The notes under the pieces: generated by a model
Told to the model about the DNA's origin: nothing
Seen by the model: only the letters and a program-made list of their open reading frames with translations
Database searches by the model: none
Translations under genes and position numbers: made by a program
In this document: positions 51,199 through 61,123 of the stretch, piece by piece
How the letters are laid out: each line of letters begins with the position of its first letter
How positions within the stretch are numbered: the first letter of the stretch is position 1
DNA from: Janibacter anophelis NBRC 107843
GTDB taxonomy: Bacteria > Actinomycetota > Actinomycetes > Actinomycetales > Dermatophilaceae
Assembly: GCF_001570945.1 (NCBI RefSeq)
Contig: NZ_BCSQ01000006.1
Span: 1 to 64,000 of the forward strand
Length of the DNA stretch: 64,000 nt
Reading direction: 5' to 3'

Positions 51199-51834
51199 AT
51201 GTCGACGACCTCCTACCTGACGATCGCCCGGGACGGCGCGGCCGAGCTGGAGGTCAAGCGGTCCCGGTTCCTCTGCACCCTCACCCGTGTGGAGTCGGAG
51301 GAGGACGCCCGCGCCGTCGTCGAGCGGGCGCGCAAGGAGCACTGGGACGCCCGGCACCGCTGCTCCGCCTTCGTCCTCGGGCCGGGAGGTGGGATCGCCC
51401 GCTCGTCCGACGACGGCGAACCCTCCGGGACCGCCGGTGCGCCGATGCTCGAGGTGCTCGTGGGCCACGAGGTGAGCGACGTCGTCGCGGTCGTGACGCG
51501 GTGGTTCGGCGGGGTGCTCCTCGGGACCGGCGGCCTCGTGCGCGCGTACGGCGACGCCGTCCGCGCCGGTCTGGACTCCGCCGGCACCCTGCGACGGGTG
51601 CTCGTGAGCGAGCACGAGCTCGTCGTCCCGCACGCCGACGCCGGGCGCGTCGACAACGAGCTGCGCGCCCGCGGCGTCCAGGTCCTCGACGCCCGGTACG
51701 GAGCCGAGGTGACCCTGGTGCTCGGTGTGCCCGCGGACGATCAGGACGCTCTCACCCCGCTCGTGGCCGAGGTGACCGCCGGCGCCGGCCGGCCTCGTGA
51801 GGTGGGGTCGCGATGGGTCGACCACCTAGGCTGA
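51199..51834 (+). CDS. YigZ/IMPACT family protein
   Basis: 211 aa. N-terminal IMPACT (UPF0029) domain: LEVKRSRFLCTLTRV, ARHRCSAFVLG, DDGEPSGTAGAPMLEVL (family signature), VVAVVTRWFGGVLLGTGGLVRAYGDAV; C-terminal DUF1949 ferredoxin-like domain. In eukaryotes IMPACT modulates translation control; in bacteria the role is unknown. ATG 51199 starts 8 bases after the kinase gene, so it is probably co-transcribed. Confidence 0.88.
   Translation: MSTTSYLTIARDGAAELEVKRSRFLCTLTRVESEEDARAVVERARKEHWDARHRCSAFVLGPGGGIARSSDDGEPSGTAGAPMLEVLVGHEVSDVVAVVTRWFGGVLLGTGGLVRAYGDAVRAGLDSAGTLRRVLVSEHELVVPHADAGRVDNELRARGVQVLDARYGAEVTLVLGVPADDQDALTPLVAEVTAGAGRPREVGSRWVDHLG
51827..51832 (+). promoter_or_regulatory. -10 box (TAGGCT) of deoC
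   Basis: TAGGCT ends 6 bases before ATG 51839; it overlaps the end of the YigZ gene. Confidence 0.55.
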
Positions 51835-51838
51835 CCGC

Positions 51839-52618
51839 ATGACCCGCCGTCCCCCCTTCGCCCCCGGCAGCACCCTGACGATGCAGGACGTCGCCGACCT
51901 CATCGACCACGCCCTGCTCAAGCCGGAGCTGACCCCCGACGAGGTCGCCGACTCCGTCCGTGAGCTCGCGGCGCAGCGCATCTGGAGCGTGTGCGTGCGG
52001 CCCAGCGACGTGGCCCTGGCCCGGACCACGATCGCCGAGGTCGACGGCAGCCCGACGCGCGTGTGCACGGTCATCGGGTTCCCCCACGGCACGACCTCGA
52101 CGGCAGCCAAGGTCGCCGAGGCGCAGCAGGCCCTCGCCGACGGCGCGACCGAGCTCGACATGGTGCTCAACATCGGCCGCCTGCGCGGTGGGGACGTCGC
52201 CGCGGTCCGCGACGACATCGCTGCCGTCGTCGAGGTCGGCCACGCGGCCGGGGTGATCGTCAAGGTCATCTTCGAGACGGCCCTGCTCGACGAGCGCGCC
52301 AAGGTCGACGCCTGCCGCGCGAGCGCCGACGCGGGCGCCGACTTCACCAAGACGTCCACGGGCTTCGCCGGCGGTGGCGCCACCCTCGCCGACGTCGCGC
52401 TCATGCGCGCCAACACCCCCGACGCCATGGAGGTCAAGGCCTCCGGCGGCGTGCGTGACATCCCGACGTTGCTCGCCATGCTCGCCGAGGGCGTCACCCG
52501 CATCGGCACCTCGAGCACCGCGGCCCTGCTCGCCGAGGCTGAGCAGGTCGGCGCGGCCGGGCTCGTGGTCCCCGAGCCGGGGCACTCCGGCGAGAGCGCC
52601 CCGAGCGACTCGTACTGA
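51839..52618 (+). CDS. deoC: Deoxyribose-phosphate aldolase
   Basis: 259 aa. Splits 2-deoxyribose-5-phosphate to acetaldehyde and glyceraldehyde-3-phosphate. DHALLKPELT, CVRPSDVALA, IGFPHGTTSTAAKVAEAQQAL, ELDMVLNIGRL (catalytic Asp), VIVKVIFETALL, DFTKTSTGFAGGGAT (Schiff-base Lys) and EVKASGGVRD (second Lys) are all present. It completes the route that begins with nucleoside phosphorolysis. Convergent with add. A CCCCCCTTCG word covers codons 5-7. Confidence 0.96.
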   Translation: MTRRPPFAPGSTLTMQDVADLIDHALLKPELTPDEVADSVRELAAQRIWSVCVRPSDVALARTTIAEVDGSPTRVCTVIGFPHGTTSTAAKVAEAQQALADGATELDMVLNIGRLRGGDVAAVRDDIAAVVEVGHAAGVIVKVIFETALLDERAKVDACRASADAGADFTKTSTGFAGGGATLADVALMRANTPDAMEVKASGGVRDIPTLLAMLAEGVTRIGTSSTAALLAEAEQVGAAGLVVPEPGHSGESAPSDSY

Positions 52619-52640
52619 AGGCATTGATTGGCGGGGAACT

Positions 52641-52678
52641 CGCGGACCTTTCGTCCGCGGGTATACCTCCACCCGCGG
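52641..52678. terminator. Two overlapping hairpins between deoC and add
   Basis: CGCGGAC/GTCCGCG (52641-52647, 52653-52659) and CCGCGGGT/ACCCGCGG (52655-52662, 52671-52678) share bases, so only one can form at a time. They probably act as terminators in either direction. Confidence 0.6.
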
Positions 52679-52700
52679 GATGGCGCACCAGCCGAGGGGC

Positions 52701-53846
52701 TCAGGCAGAGGCAGCCGCTGCGTAGGCCGGCTTGATCGTCCCCTCGATGAGCTCGAGCCGCTCGTCGAAGGGGAGGAAGGCCGACTTCATGGCGTTGGTC
52801 GTCACCCAGCGCAGGTCGTCCAGCTCCCAGCCCGCCTCGGTGACGAGAGCGTGCATCTCCTGCGTCATCGACGTGTCGGACATCAACCGGTTGTCGGTGT
52901 TGAGCGTGACCCGGTAGCGCAGCTTCGCCAGGAGCGTGATCGGGTGCGCGGCGATCGAGGGAGCCGCACCGGTCTGCACATTGCTGTGGGGGCACATCTC
53001 CAGCGGCACCCGGGTGTCGCGGACGAAGGCGGCCAGGCGCCCCAGCCGCAGCTGCGAGGGGTCCTCGCGCGCGGCCTGGTTGGCGGCCAGCGGGTCGTCG
53101 GTGACCGTCGCCCCGCGGAAGCCGATGTCGTCGACGATGCGCACCCCGTGACCGAGCCGGTCGGCGCCGCACCACTGCAGCGCCTCCCAGATGCTCGGCA
53201 GCCCGAAGGCCTCACCCGCGTGGATCGTGAAGTGCGCATTTTCGCGCCGCAGGTACTCGAAGGCGTCGAGGTGTCGGCTCGGCGGGTGCCCCGCCTCGGC
53301 GCCGGCGATGTCGAAGCCGGCGACACCGCGGTCTCGGTACCTCACGGCGAGCTCGGCGATCTCGCGCGACTTGGCGGCGTGCCGCATCGCGGTGAGCAAC
53401 GAGCGCACCACGATCGGGTGCCCCTCGGAGGCCGCCTGCTCCTCCCCTTCGCGGAATCCGGCGTCGACCTCCTCGACGACCTGCTCGAGCGTCAGTCCTC
53501 CCCGGAGGTGCTGCTCGGGGGCGTAGCGCGACTCGGCGTAGACGACGCCGTCGCGGGCCAGGTCGAGCACCGACTCACGCGCGACGCGACGCAGCGCCGG
53601 CGCGGTCTGCATGACCCCGACCGTGTGCTCGAAGGTCTCAAGGTAGCGCACGAGCGAACCCGAGTCGGCCGACTCCCGGAACCACCGGGCCAGCCCCTCG
53701 GCGGTGCGCTCCGCTCCGCCCACCGGCAGCTCGTGCCCGACCTCGCCGGCGATCTCGAGCACGGTGGCCGGCCGCACCCCACCGTCGAGGTGGTCGTGCA
53801 GCACCACCTTGGGCAGGGAGCGGATGCCCGCCTCGTCGAGCATCAC
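52701..53846 (-). CDS. add: Adenosine deaminase
   Basis: 381 aa. Deaminates adenosine and deoxyadenosine. Zinc ligands in [10 protein letters not shown] (HxH), [10 protein letters not shown] (His, with Glu for proton transfer), [10 protein letters not shown] (His) and [14 protein letters not shown] (catalytic Asp); SNVQTG is the conserved C-terminal loop. GTG 53846 is preferred: GGAGG lies 7 bases upstream and it overlaps the cupin stop as GTGA; ATG 53843 is an alternative. Last gene of the nucleoside operon. Confidence 0.94.
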   Translation of the reverse strand: MMLDEAGIRSLPKVVLHDHLDGGVRPATVLEIAGEVGHELPVGGAERTAEGLARWFRESADSGSLVRYLETFEHTVGVMQTAPALRRVARESVLDLARDGVVYAESRYAPEQHLRGGLTLEQVVEEVDAGFREGEEQAASEGHPIVVRSLLTAMRHAAKSREIAELAVRYRDRGVAGFDIAGAEAGHPPSRHLDAFEYLRRENAHFTIHAGEAFGLPSIWEALQWCGADRLGHGVRIVDDIGFRGATVTDDPLAANQAAREDPSQLRLGRLAAFVRDTRVPLEMCPHSNVQTGAAPSIAAHPITLLAKLRYRVTLNTDNRLMSDTSMTQEMHALVTEAGWELDDLRWVTTNAMKSAFLPFDERLELIEGTIKPAYAAAASA

Positions 53847-54202
53847 CCTTCGTCCTCCCGGTGGACGGTGTCCGGCGCGAAGGCGGGCGTGCAGATGGCG
53901 ACGTACTCCGCGCCCTCGGGGCCGGTCGAGTAGCGCACGCGCTCACCGGCCCGGGTGACGATGCTCTGCCCCGCGCCCACGGCGGTGGTCCCGCCGTCGT
54001 GCTCGACGAGCACGGTGCCGGAGACGACGAGCGTCACCTCGTCGAAGTCGGGTCGCTGGGCCGGCTCGGACCAGTTGGCCGGGGCCTGCATGTGGGCGAC
54101 CGACATCGCGTCAGTGCCGGTGGCGACCCGGCCGACGTGCTCGGCGATGACCTTGCCTCCAGGCACGTCGATGATCGACGGGGAGTCGTTGAGCTCCGGC
54201 AT
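53843..54202 (-). CDS. Small cupin-domain protein
   Basis: 119 aa, a single cupin barrel: [39 protein letters not shown] corresponds to cupin motif 2, and the earlier [11 protein letters not shown] to motif 1. The His/Glu metal ligands of motif 1 are only partly recognisable, so metal binding is uncertain. It is wedged between deoA (1 base before) and add (4-base overlap) in a tightly coupled operon, with AGGAGG 6 bases before its ATG. A role in nucleoside or deoxysugar handling is inferred only from that position. Confidence 0.85.
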   Translation of the reverse strand: MPELNDSPSIIDVPGGKVIAEHVGRVATGTDAMSVAHMQAPANWSEPAQRPDFDEVTLVVSGTVLVEHDGGTTAVGAGQSIVTRAGERVRYSTGPEGAEYVAICTPAFAPDTVHREDEG

Positions 54203-54203
54203 G

Positions 54204-55505
54204 TCAGGCCTCCTGTGCGGTGATGCGATCGAGGACGACCGGTGACGAAGGGGGCGCCTCGCCCGTGATCGTCCACCCGCCGTCGAGCGCGGCCCGGGCG
54301 CGCTCGAAGCGCTCCGGGGTGTCGGTGTGCAGGGTCATGAGGGGCTGGCCGGCGGTGACGCGGTCACCGGGTCGCGCGTGGAGCTCGACGCCGGCCCCGG
54401 CCTGCACCGGGTCCTCCTTGAGGGCCCGTCCGGCACCCAGCCGCCAGGCGGCCACACCCACGGCCATGGCGTCGAGGCGCTCGAGGTACCCGTCGGCGTC
54501 CGCCGTGACGGTCTCGGTCTCGGCGGCGGTCGGCAACGGGGCGTCGGGGTCACCTCCCTGGGCGGAGATCATCCGGCGCCACACGTCCATCGCGCGGCCG
54601 TCGGCGAGGGCGGCACGCAGCTCATCGGCGCCCACCTCGCGGCCCGCGGCCCGGGTCATCTCGTCGGCGAGGGCGACCGTGAGGTCGACGACGTCCTGGG
54701 GCCCGCCTCCGGAGAGCACCTCGACCGACTCGCGCACCTCGAGCGCGTTGCCGGCCGTCAGCCCGAGCGGGACGGACATGTCGGTGAGCAGCGCGACCGT
54801 GGTGACGCCGGCGTCGGTGCCGAGGTCGACCATGGTGCGGGCGAGCTCGGTGGCGTCCTCGCGCGTCTTCATGAAGGCACCGGACCCGACCTTGACGTCG
54901 AGGACGAGCGCACCGGTGCCCTCGGCGATCTTCTTGCTCATGATCGAGCTGGCGATGAGCGGGATCGCCTCGACGGTGCCGGTGACGTCGCGCAGGGCGT
55001 AGAGCTTCTTGTCCGCCGGGGCCAGGCCGGCGCCCGCCGCGCAGATGACGGCGCCCACGTCGTCGAGCTGGGCGAGCATCTCGTCATTGGTCAGGTCGGC
55101 TCGCCACCCGGGGACCGACTCGAGCTTGTCGAGCGTGCCTCCGGTGTGGCCGAGGCCGCGCCCCGACAGCTGTGGCACGGCGACGTCGAAGACCGCGACG
55201 AGCGGCGCGAGCGGCAGGGTGATCTTGTCCCCCACGCCACCGGTCGAGTGCTTGTCGGAGGTGGGGCGGCCGAGCGTGGAGAAGTCCATCCGCTCACCGC
55301 TGGCGATCATCGCGGCCGTCCAGCGCGCGATCTCGGGACGGCTCATCCCGTTGAGCAGGATCGCCATGGCGAGCGCGGACATCTGCTCGTCGGCCACGAC
55401 GCCGCGGGTGTACGCGTCGACGACCCAGTCGATCTGCTCGTCGGCCAGCACCCCCCGGTCCCGCTTGGTCCGGATGATGTCCACGACGTCGTGCTGCTCG
55501 GTCAC
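54204..55505 (-). CDS. deoA: Thymidine (pyrimidine-nucleoside) phosphorylase
   Basis: 433 aa. Cleaves thymidine, deoxyuridine or uridine with phosphate. Signature LSGRGLGHTGGTLDKLESVPG, phosphate site DKHSTGGVGDK, LIASSIMSKKIAEGTGALVLDVKVG and the C-terminal PYNP domain (ELHARPGDRVTAGQPLMTLHT). GTG 55505 overlaps the cdd stop as GTGA, and AAGGG (within CTCCCTTCG on the plus strand) is the Shine-Dalgarno. Order cdd-deoA-add is as in M. tuberculosis, with the cupin inserted here. Confidence 0.95.
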   Translation of the reverse strand: MTEQHDVVDIIRTKRDRGVLADEQIDWVVDAYTRGVVADEQMSALAMAILLNGMSRPEIARWTAAMIASGERMDFSTLGRPTSDKHSTGGVGDKITLPLAPLVAVFDVAVPQLSGRGLGHTGGTLDKLESVPGWRADLTNDEMLAQLDDVGAVICAAGAGLAPADKKLYALRDVTGTVEAIPLIASSIMSKKIAEGTGALVLDVKVGSGAFMKTREDATELARTMVDLGTDAGVTTVALLTDMSVPLGLTAGNALEVRESVEVLSGGGPQDVVDLTVALADEMTRAAGREVGADELRAALADGRAMDVWRRMISAQGGDPDAPLPTAAETETVTADADGYLERLDAMAVGVAAWRLGAGRALKEDPVQAGAGVELHARPGDRVTAGQPLMTLHTDTPERFERARAALDGGWTITGEAPPSSPVVLDRITAQEA

Positions 55506-55912
55506 GGCGCTCCCTTCGTCAGGTCGTCGGCGCCGAAGGCCTGCGGCAGGATCTCGGCGATGCTGCGCTCCCCCTCCGGCGTGCGGATGCGGCAGGGCTC
55601 GCCACCGTGCTCCCAGAGGAGCTGGCGGCACCGTCCGCACGGCATGAGCGTCTCGCCGCGGGAGTCGACGCACCAGACGGCGACGAGGCGCCCTCCGCCG
55701 GTGCGCACCAGGTCGCTCACGAGGCCGCACTCGGCGCACAGGCCGACGGCGTACGACGCGTTCTCGACATTGCACCCGCTGAGCAGGCGGCCGTCGTCGG
55801 CGAGTCCGGCGACCCCGACCGGGAATCCCGAGTACGGCGCGTAGGCCCGCTGCATCGCCTCGACGGCGGTGGCGTGCAACCGCTCCCAGTCGGCCTCGGT
55901 CACGGCGACCAC
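55502..55912 (-). CDS. cdd: Cytidine deaminase
   Basis: 136 aa, the homotetrameric type. Deaminates cytidine and deoxycytidine. Zinc site: CNVENASYAVGLCAE (Cys and catalytic Glu) and LMPCGRCRQLL (two Cys). N-terminal YAPYSGFPVGVA is the substrate loop. GTG 55912 lies one base after the permease stop, with GAGGAGAGGG about 8 bases upstream; the GTG at 55900 is less well placed. The operon runs on into deoA. Confidence 0.94.
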   Translation of the reverse strand: MVAVTEADWERLHATAVEAMQRAYAPYSGFPVGVAGLADDGRLLSGCNVENASYAVGLCAECGLVSDLVRTGGGRLVAVWCVDSRGETLMPCGRCRQLLWEHGGEPCRIRTPEGERSIAEILPQAFGADDLTKGAP

Positions 55913-55913
55913 G

Positions 55914-57176
55914 TCAGTGGCCCTCTCCTCGTCGATAGACCTTGCCGTTGGCCGCCGGCATGCGCAGGCGTTGGCTGGCGAAGGCCAGCACGAGCAGCGT
56001 CGTCAGGTGCGGTGCGAAGCGCGTGATCTCGCCGGGGATGCTGTCGCTGATGAGCCACAGGACGACCACGGCGATGCCGACGACGATCGCCACTGTGCCC
56101 TGGACGTGCGCCTGGCGCCGCAGGATCTGCCAGAGGCCGATGGCGACGAGCAGCACGCCGATGAAGAGCAGCATCGCGTGCAGCGCCGAGCCTCCGCCGC
56201 GCAGCTGCAGGGCGTCCATGTAGCCGAAGAGGCCGGAGCCCATGAGCACGCCACCCGGGCGCCAGTTGCCGAAGATCATCGCCGCGAGGCCGATGTACCC
56301 GCGACCACCGGTCTGGTCCTCGCGGTAGGCATTGGAGGCGACCATCGCGAGGAAGCCACCGCCGAGCCCGGCGAGGCCGCCGGAGGCCGTGACCGCGATG
56401 TACTTGTAGACGTAGACGTTGATGCCGAGCGTCTCGGCCGCGACCGGCGACTCACCGCACGAGCGCACCCGCAGGCCGAAGGGGGTGCGCCACAGCAGCC
56501 ACCACGTCCCGGCGATGAGCGCCAGGGCGATGACGGTGAGGATCGACAGGTCGGTCGTCGCGGCGCGCAGCAAAGCGGCGAGCTCGGAGACGAAGAACCA
56601 GCCCTTGTCCTCCACCGACCCCAGCGCGTCGCCGAGACCCGGGATCCCGACGCGCGGGAGCGAAGGGAGGGGCGGGGACTGCACGTCGCTGCCGCCCTCG
56701 AGCTCGCCGAAGAACCGGGCCGCGAGGTAGCTCGCGACACCGAGGGCGACGATGTTGAGGGCGACACCGGAGACGATGTGGTCCACGCCGAAGGTCACGG
56801 TGGCCAGGGCGTGCACGAGACCGCCGACGGCGCCGCACAGGATCGCGCCCAGCACACCCATCCACGGGCCTCCGTGGATGGCGCCGAAGGCGGCTCCCCA
56901 CGTGCCGAGGATCATCATCCCCTCGAGGCCGATGTTGATGACGCCCGCGCGCTCCGACCACAGACCACCGAGACCCGCGAGCGCGAGGGGCATCGCCCAG
57001 GCGAGCGCCGCACCGAGGGTGCCCGACGAGGCGATGTCGGACTGGCCGGTGACGACCCGGATGACGGACAGGACGACGAGCAGGGCGGCCAGGGCGAGCG
57101 GCCAGGCCCAGAAGGGGACGCGTCGCGCCGGTCGCTGCGGCGCGGTCTCGATCTCGGTACCGACGCTGAGACTCAT
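55914..57176 (-). CDS. Nucleoside ABC transporter permease 2 (NupQ/BmpD type)
   Basis: 420 aa. BPD_transp_2 family permease with about 9-10 membrane helices; RAGVINIGLEGMMILGTWGAAFG, TPFGLRVRSCGESPVAAETLGINV (the EAA-like cytoplasmic loop) and GGRGYIGLAAMIFGNWRPGGVLMGSGLFGYMDALQL are typical. It forms the channel with the other permease for uptake of nucleosides. A loop (residues about 160-200) is longer than usual. Its ATG overlaps the stop of the first permease as ATGA. Confidence 0.92.
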   Translation of the reverse strand: MSLSVGTEIETAPQRPARRVPFWAWPLALAALLVVLSVIRVVTGQSDIASSGTLGAALAWAMPLALAGLGGLWSERAGVINIGLEGMMILGTWGAAFGAIHGGPWMGVLGAILCGAVGGLVHALATVTFGVDHIVSGVALNIVALGVASYLAARFFGELEGGSDVQSPPLPSLPRVGIPGLGDALGSVEDKGWFFVSELAALLRAATTDLSILTVIALALIAGTWWLLWRTPFGLRVRSCGESPVAAETLGINVYVYKYIAVTASGGLAGLGGGFLAMVASNAYREDQTGGRGYIGLAAMIFGNWRPGGVLMGSGLFGYMDALQLRGGGSALHAMLLFIGVLLVAIGLWQILRRQAHVQGTVAIVVGIAVVVLWLISDSIPGEITRFAPHLTTLLVLAFASQRLRMPAANGKVYRRGEGH

Positions 57177-58269
57177 GCCGCGGCTCCTTCGGGGGTGGCG
57201 GTGTCGAGCTGGCGGGTGACCTGCTTCTGCTCCAGCCGCCGCTCGAAGCGGGCGACGACCTCGTAGGCGATGACGACCGCCAGGAGGATCACGCCCTGGA
57301 TGATGTACACGAGGGCCGGGGAGACTCCTGCCTGCAGCTGCAGCCCGTCGCTCGCCTTCTCCAGCCACGACCACAGGAGCGCGGCGAAGGCGATGCCGAC
57401 GGGGTGGTTGCGCCCGAGGAGGGCGATGCCGATGCCGATGAAGCCGACCCCCTCCTGGAAGTTCAGCCCGTAGCTGTGGTCGGCCCCGAAGAAGGAGGGC
57501 ATGCTGATCAGTCCGGCGACGGCACCCGAGGCGATCATCGCGATGAGCACCATGCGCGGCACCTTGACGCCGCTGGCCACGGCCGCCGTCTCGGACTCAC
57601 CGGTCGCGCGCACGTCGAAGCCGAAGCGGGTGCGGTTGATGACGAACCAGTAGACGATGCCGACGACGATCGCCAGGACGAGGAGGGTGTACACGCGGTT
57701 GGGCGCGTCGGCGATGAGCGGCAGGCCCTCGAGCTGGCTCGACTCGGGGATCTCCTGCGTGTTGCGGGTGTTGCTGCCCTCGGCGCGGGTGCCCCAGCTG
57801 CGCAGCCCCCAGCCGACGAGGCCTGCGGAGATCGTGTTGAGCATGATCGTCGAGATGACCTCGGAGACACCGCGGGTGACCTTGAGCCAGCCGGCGATGC
57901 CGGCCCAGAAGCCGCCGACGAACATGGCGACGACCATGGCCAGCACGATGTTGAGCACTCCGGGCAGCCAGCCCTGGCCCGCGACGAGCGCCGCCGCGAA
58001 GGCGGCGATGCGGTACTGGCCGTCGACACCGATGTTGAACAGCTTCATCTTGAAGCCGATGGCGACGGCGACCGCGGCGATGTAGTAGGTGATGCCGCTG
58101 TTGATGATGTTGACCAGGGTGCGGGGCCGCGGCTCCGACAGCAGCGTCGACCACACCTGGCCCACCGGGTCGCCGACGGCGACGAGGACGAGCGAGGTGA
58201 TGACGAAGGCGACGACCACCGCGAGCAGCGGGGCCGCGAGGGTCAATCCCAGTCGGCGTGGACTGAACT

Positions 58270-58273
<4 letters not shown>
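57173..58273 (-). CDS. Nucleoside ABC transporter permease 1 (NupP type)
   Basis: 366 aa. BPD_transp_2 permease with about 8-9 helices: FKMKLFNIGVDGQYRIAAFAAAL, RFGFDVRATGESETAAVASGV (cytoplasmic coupling loop) and NFQEGVGFIGIGIALLGRNHPVGIAFAALLWSWLEKAS. Its ATG overlaps the ATPase stop as ATGA, and it overlaps the second permease, so the four transporter parts are made in fixed ratio. It ends in a charged cytoplasmic tail. Confidence 0.92.
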
Positions 58274-59811
<1,538 letters not shown>

Positions 59812-59874
59812 GCTGCCTCCGTGGTGCGTCGGCGACGTGGTGCCGCAGGCGAAGGGTAGCGCCCGCGGACGGGC

Positions 59875-59913
59875 CGGGGCCCGATCACGCGGTTGCTGCG
59901 TGATCGGGCCCCG
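59875..59913 (-). terminator. Perfect hairpin between the binding-protein gene and the ATPase gene
   Basis: CGGGGCCCGATCACGC (59875-59890) and its exact complement (59898-59913) flank a 7-base loop. It lies 15 bases after the BMP stop and probably lowers transcription into the transporter genes. Confidence 0.8.
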
Positions 59914-59928
59914 AGCCTGCTGGTCGCG

Positions 59929-60960
59929 TCACTTCGTGGGAACGGTGATCTTCCCGTCGATGATCTGCTGCTTGTAGTCGTCGAGCTGGTCGGTGATGTC
60001 GTCGATCTTGCCGCCGGTGGTCGTGTACGAGACACCACCCGACTTGAGGTCGAACTCCTGCAGACCGCTCATCTGCTCTCCGTCGACGGAGGCCTTGATG
60101 TAGTCGAAGACCGCGACGTTCACGTTCTTGACCATCGAGGTGATGATGACGTCCTGGACGTCCTTCTCCGCCGTCTTGGCCTGGTCGGAGTCGACGCCGA
60201 TCGCCATCTTGTTGTTGGCCTTGGCCGCCTCGAAGACACCCGCACCGGAGCCGCCGGCGGCGTGGTAGATGACGTCCGCGCCCTTGTCGTACATGCCCTC
60301 GGCCGCGGTCTTGCCCTTCGCCGGGTCGGCGAAGCCGGAACCGTCCTCGGCCAGGTACTTGGTCTGGATCTGGATCTTCGGGTCGACGGCCTTGGCGCCG
60401 GCCGCGAAGCCCGCGTCGAACTTGTTGATCAGCGGCACGTCCATGCCACCGATGAAGCCGACCTTGCCGCTCTTGGACTTCAGCGCGGCAGCCGCACCGA
60501 CGAGGAAGGAGCCCTCGTTCTCGGCGAAGACGAGCTGGGCCACGTTGTCGGCCTTGGAGTCGGCGGACGCGTCGTCGACGATCGCGAAGGAGGTCTCCGG
60601 GTTGTCCTTGGCCGCGGCGCCGATGGCCTTGGCGTAGATGAAGCCGACACCGACGATGTTGGTGCAGCCCGCGTCGACGAGCTGGTTGAGGCGGTCCTCA
60701 CGAGCGGCGTCGTTCTCCCCCTGGCTCGCCTCGACCTCCTCGATCTGGACGCCGAGCTCCTCCTTGGCCTGGTCCAGGCCCCTGGCGGCGGAGTCGTTGA
60801 AGGACTGGTCGCCGCGACCACCCACGTCGTAGGCGAGGCAGGCCTTGATGTCGCTGCCCTCCCCCGAGGTGGCGTCACCGCCCGAGTCGCTGCCGCCGCA
60901 GGCGGTGAGGGCCAGAGCGGCCACGGACATGATCGATGCGGCCTTCACGGTGTGACGCAA
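59929..60960 (-). CDS. BMP family nucleoside-binding lipoprotein
   Basis: 343 aa. Extracellular substrate-binding protein of the BmpA/PnrA/NupN family. Lipoprotein signal VKAASIMSVAALALTACGG with the lipidated Cys near residue 21; then DVGGRGDQSFNDSAARGLDQA (ligand loop with Asp), GFIYAKAIGAAA, FVGG-like VGFIGGMDVPLINKFDAGFAAGA, and HAAGGSGAGVFEAA. It binds purine or pyrimidine nucleosides for the ABC transporter downstream. TTG 60960 is chosen: AAGGAG lies 6 bases upstream; GTG at 60948 is too far from it. Confidence 0.92.
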   Translation of the reverse strand: MRHTVKAASIMSVAALALTACGGSDSGGDATSGEGSDIKACLAYDVGGRGDQSFNDSAARGLDQAKEELGVQIEEVEASQGENDAAREDRLNQLVDAGCTNIVGVGFIYAKAIGAAAKDNPETSFAIVDDASADSKADNVAQLVFAENEGSFLVGAAAALKSKSGKVGFIGGMDVPLINKFDAGFAAGAKAVDPKIQIQTKYLAEDGSGFADPAKGKTAAEGMYDKGADVIYHAAGGSGAGVFEAAKANNKMAIGVDSDQAKTAEKDVQDVIITSMVKNVNVAVFDYIKASVDGEQMSGLQEFDLKSGGVSYTTTGGKIDDITDQLDDYKQQIIDGKITVPTK

Positions 60961-61123
60961 GGCGCTCTCCTTCGCTGCAAGGGGTGGGTCTGGCACGCAC
61001 GTGCCATCCGGGGATGTTACGACGCGGTAGCGCACGCGCCAGCACCCGATGTGATGGATGGGACCAACTGTTATGAGACCGCGACCCCCCGGAGACATCA
61101 CAGGGGAATCCCTCGCCGGTCGG
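60961..61123. other. 163-bp region between the BMP gene and the amidohydrolase 3' end
   Basis: Holds the BMP leader. A TAACAT hexamer on the minus strand (61019-61014) could be the -10 of a promoter giving a short leader of about 45 bases with AAGGAG before the TTG. No clear operator for a nucleoside regulator was seen. Confidence 0.4.
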
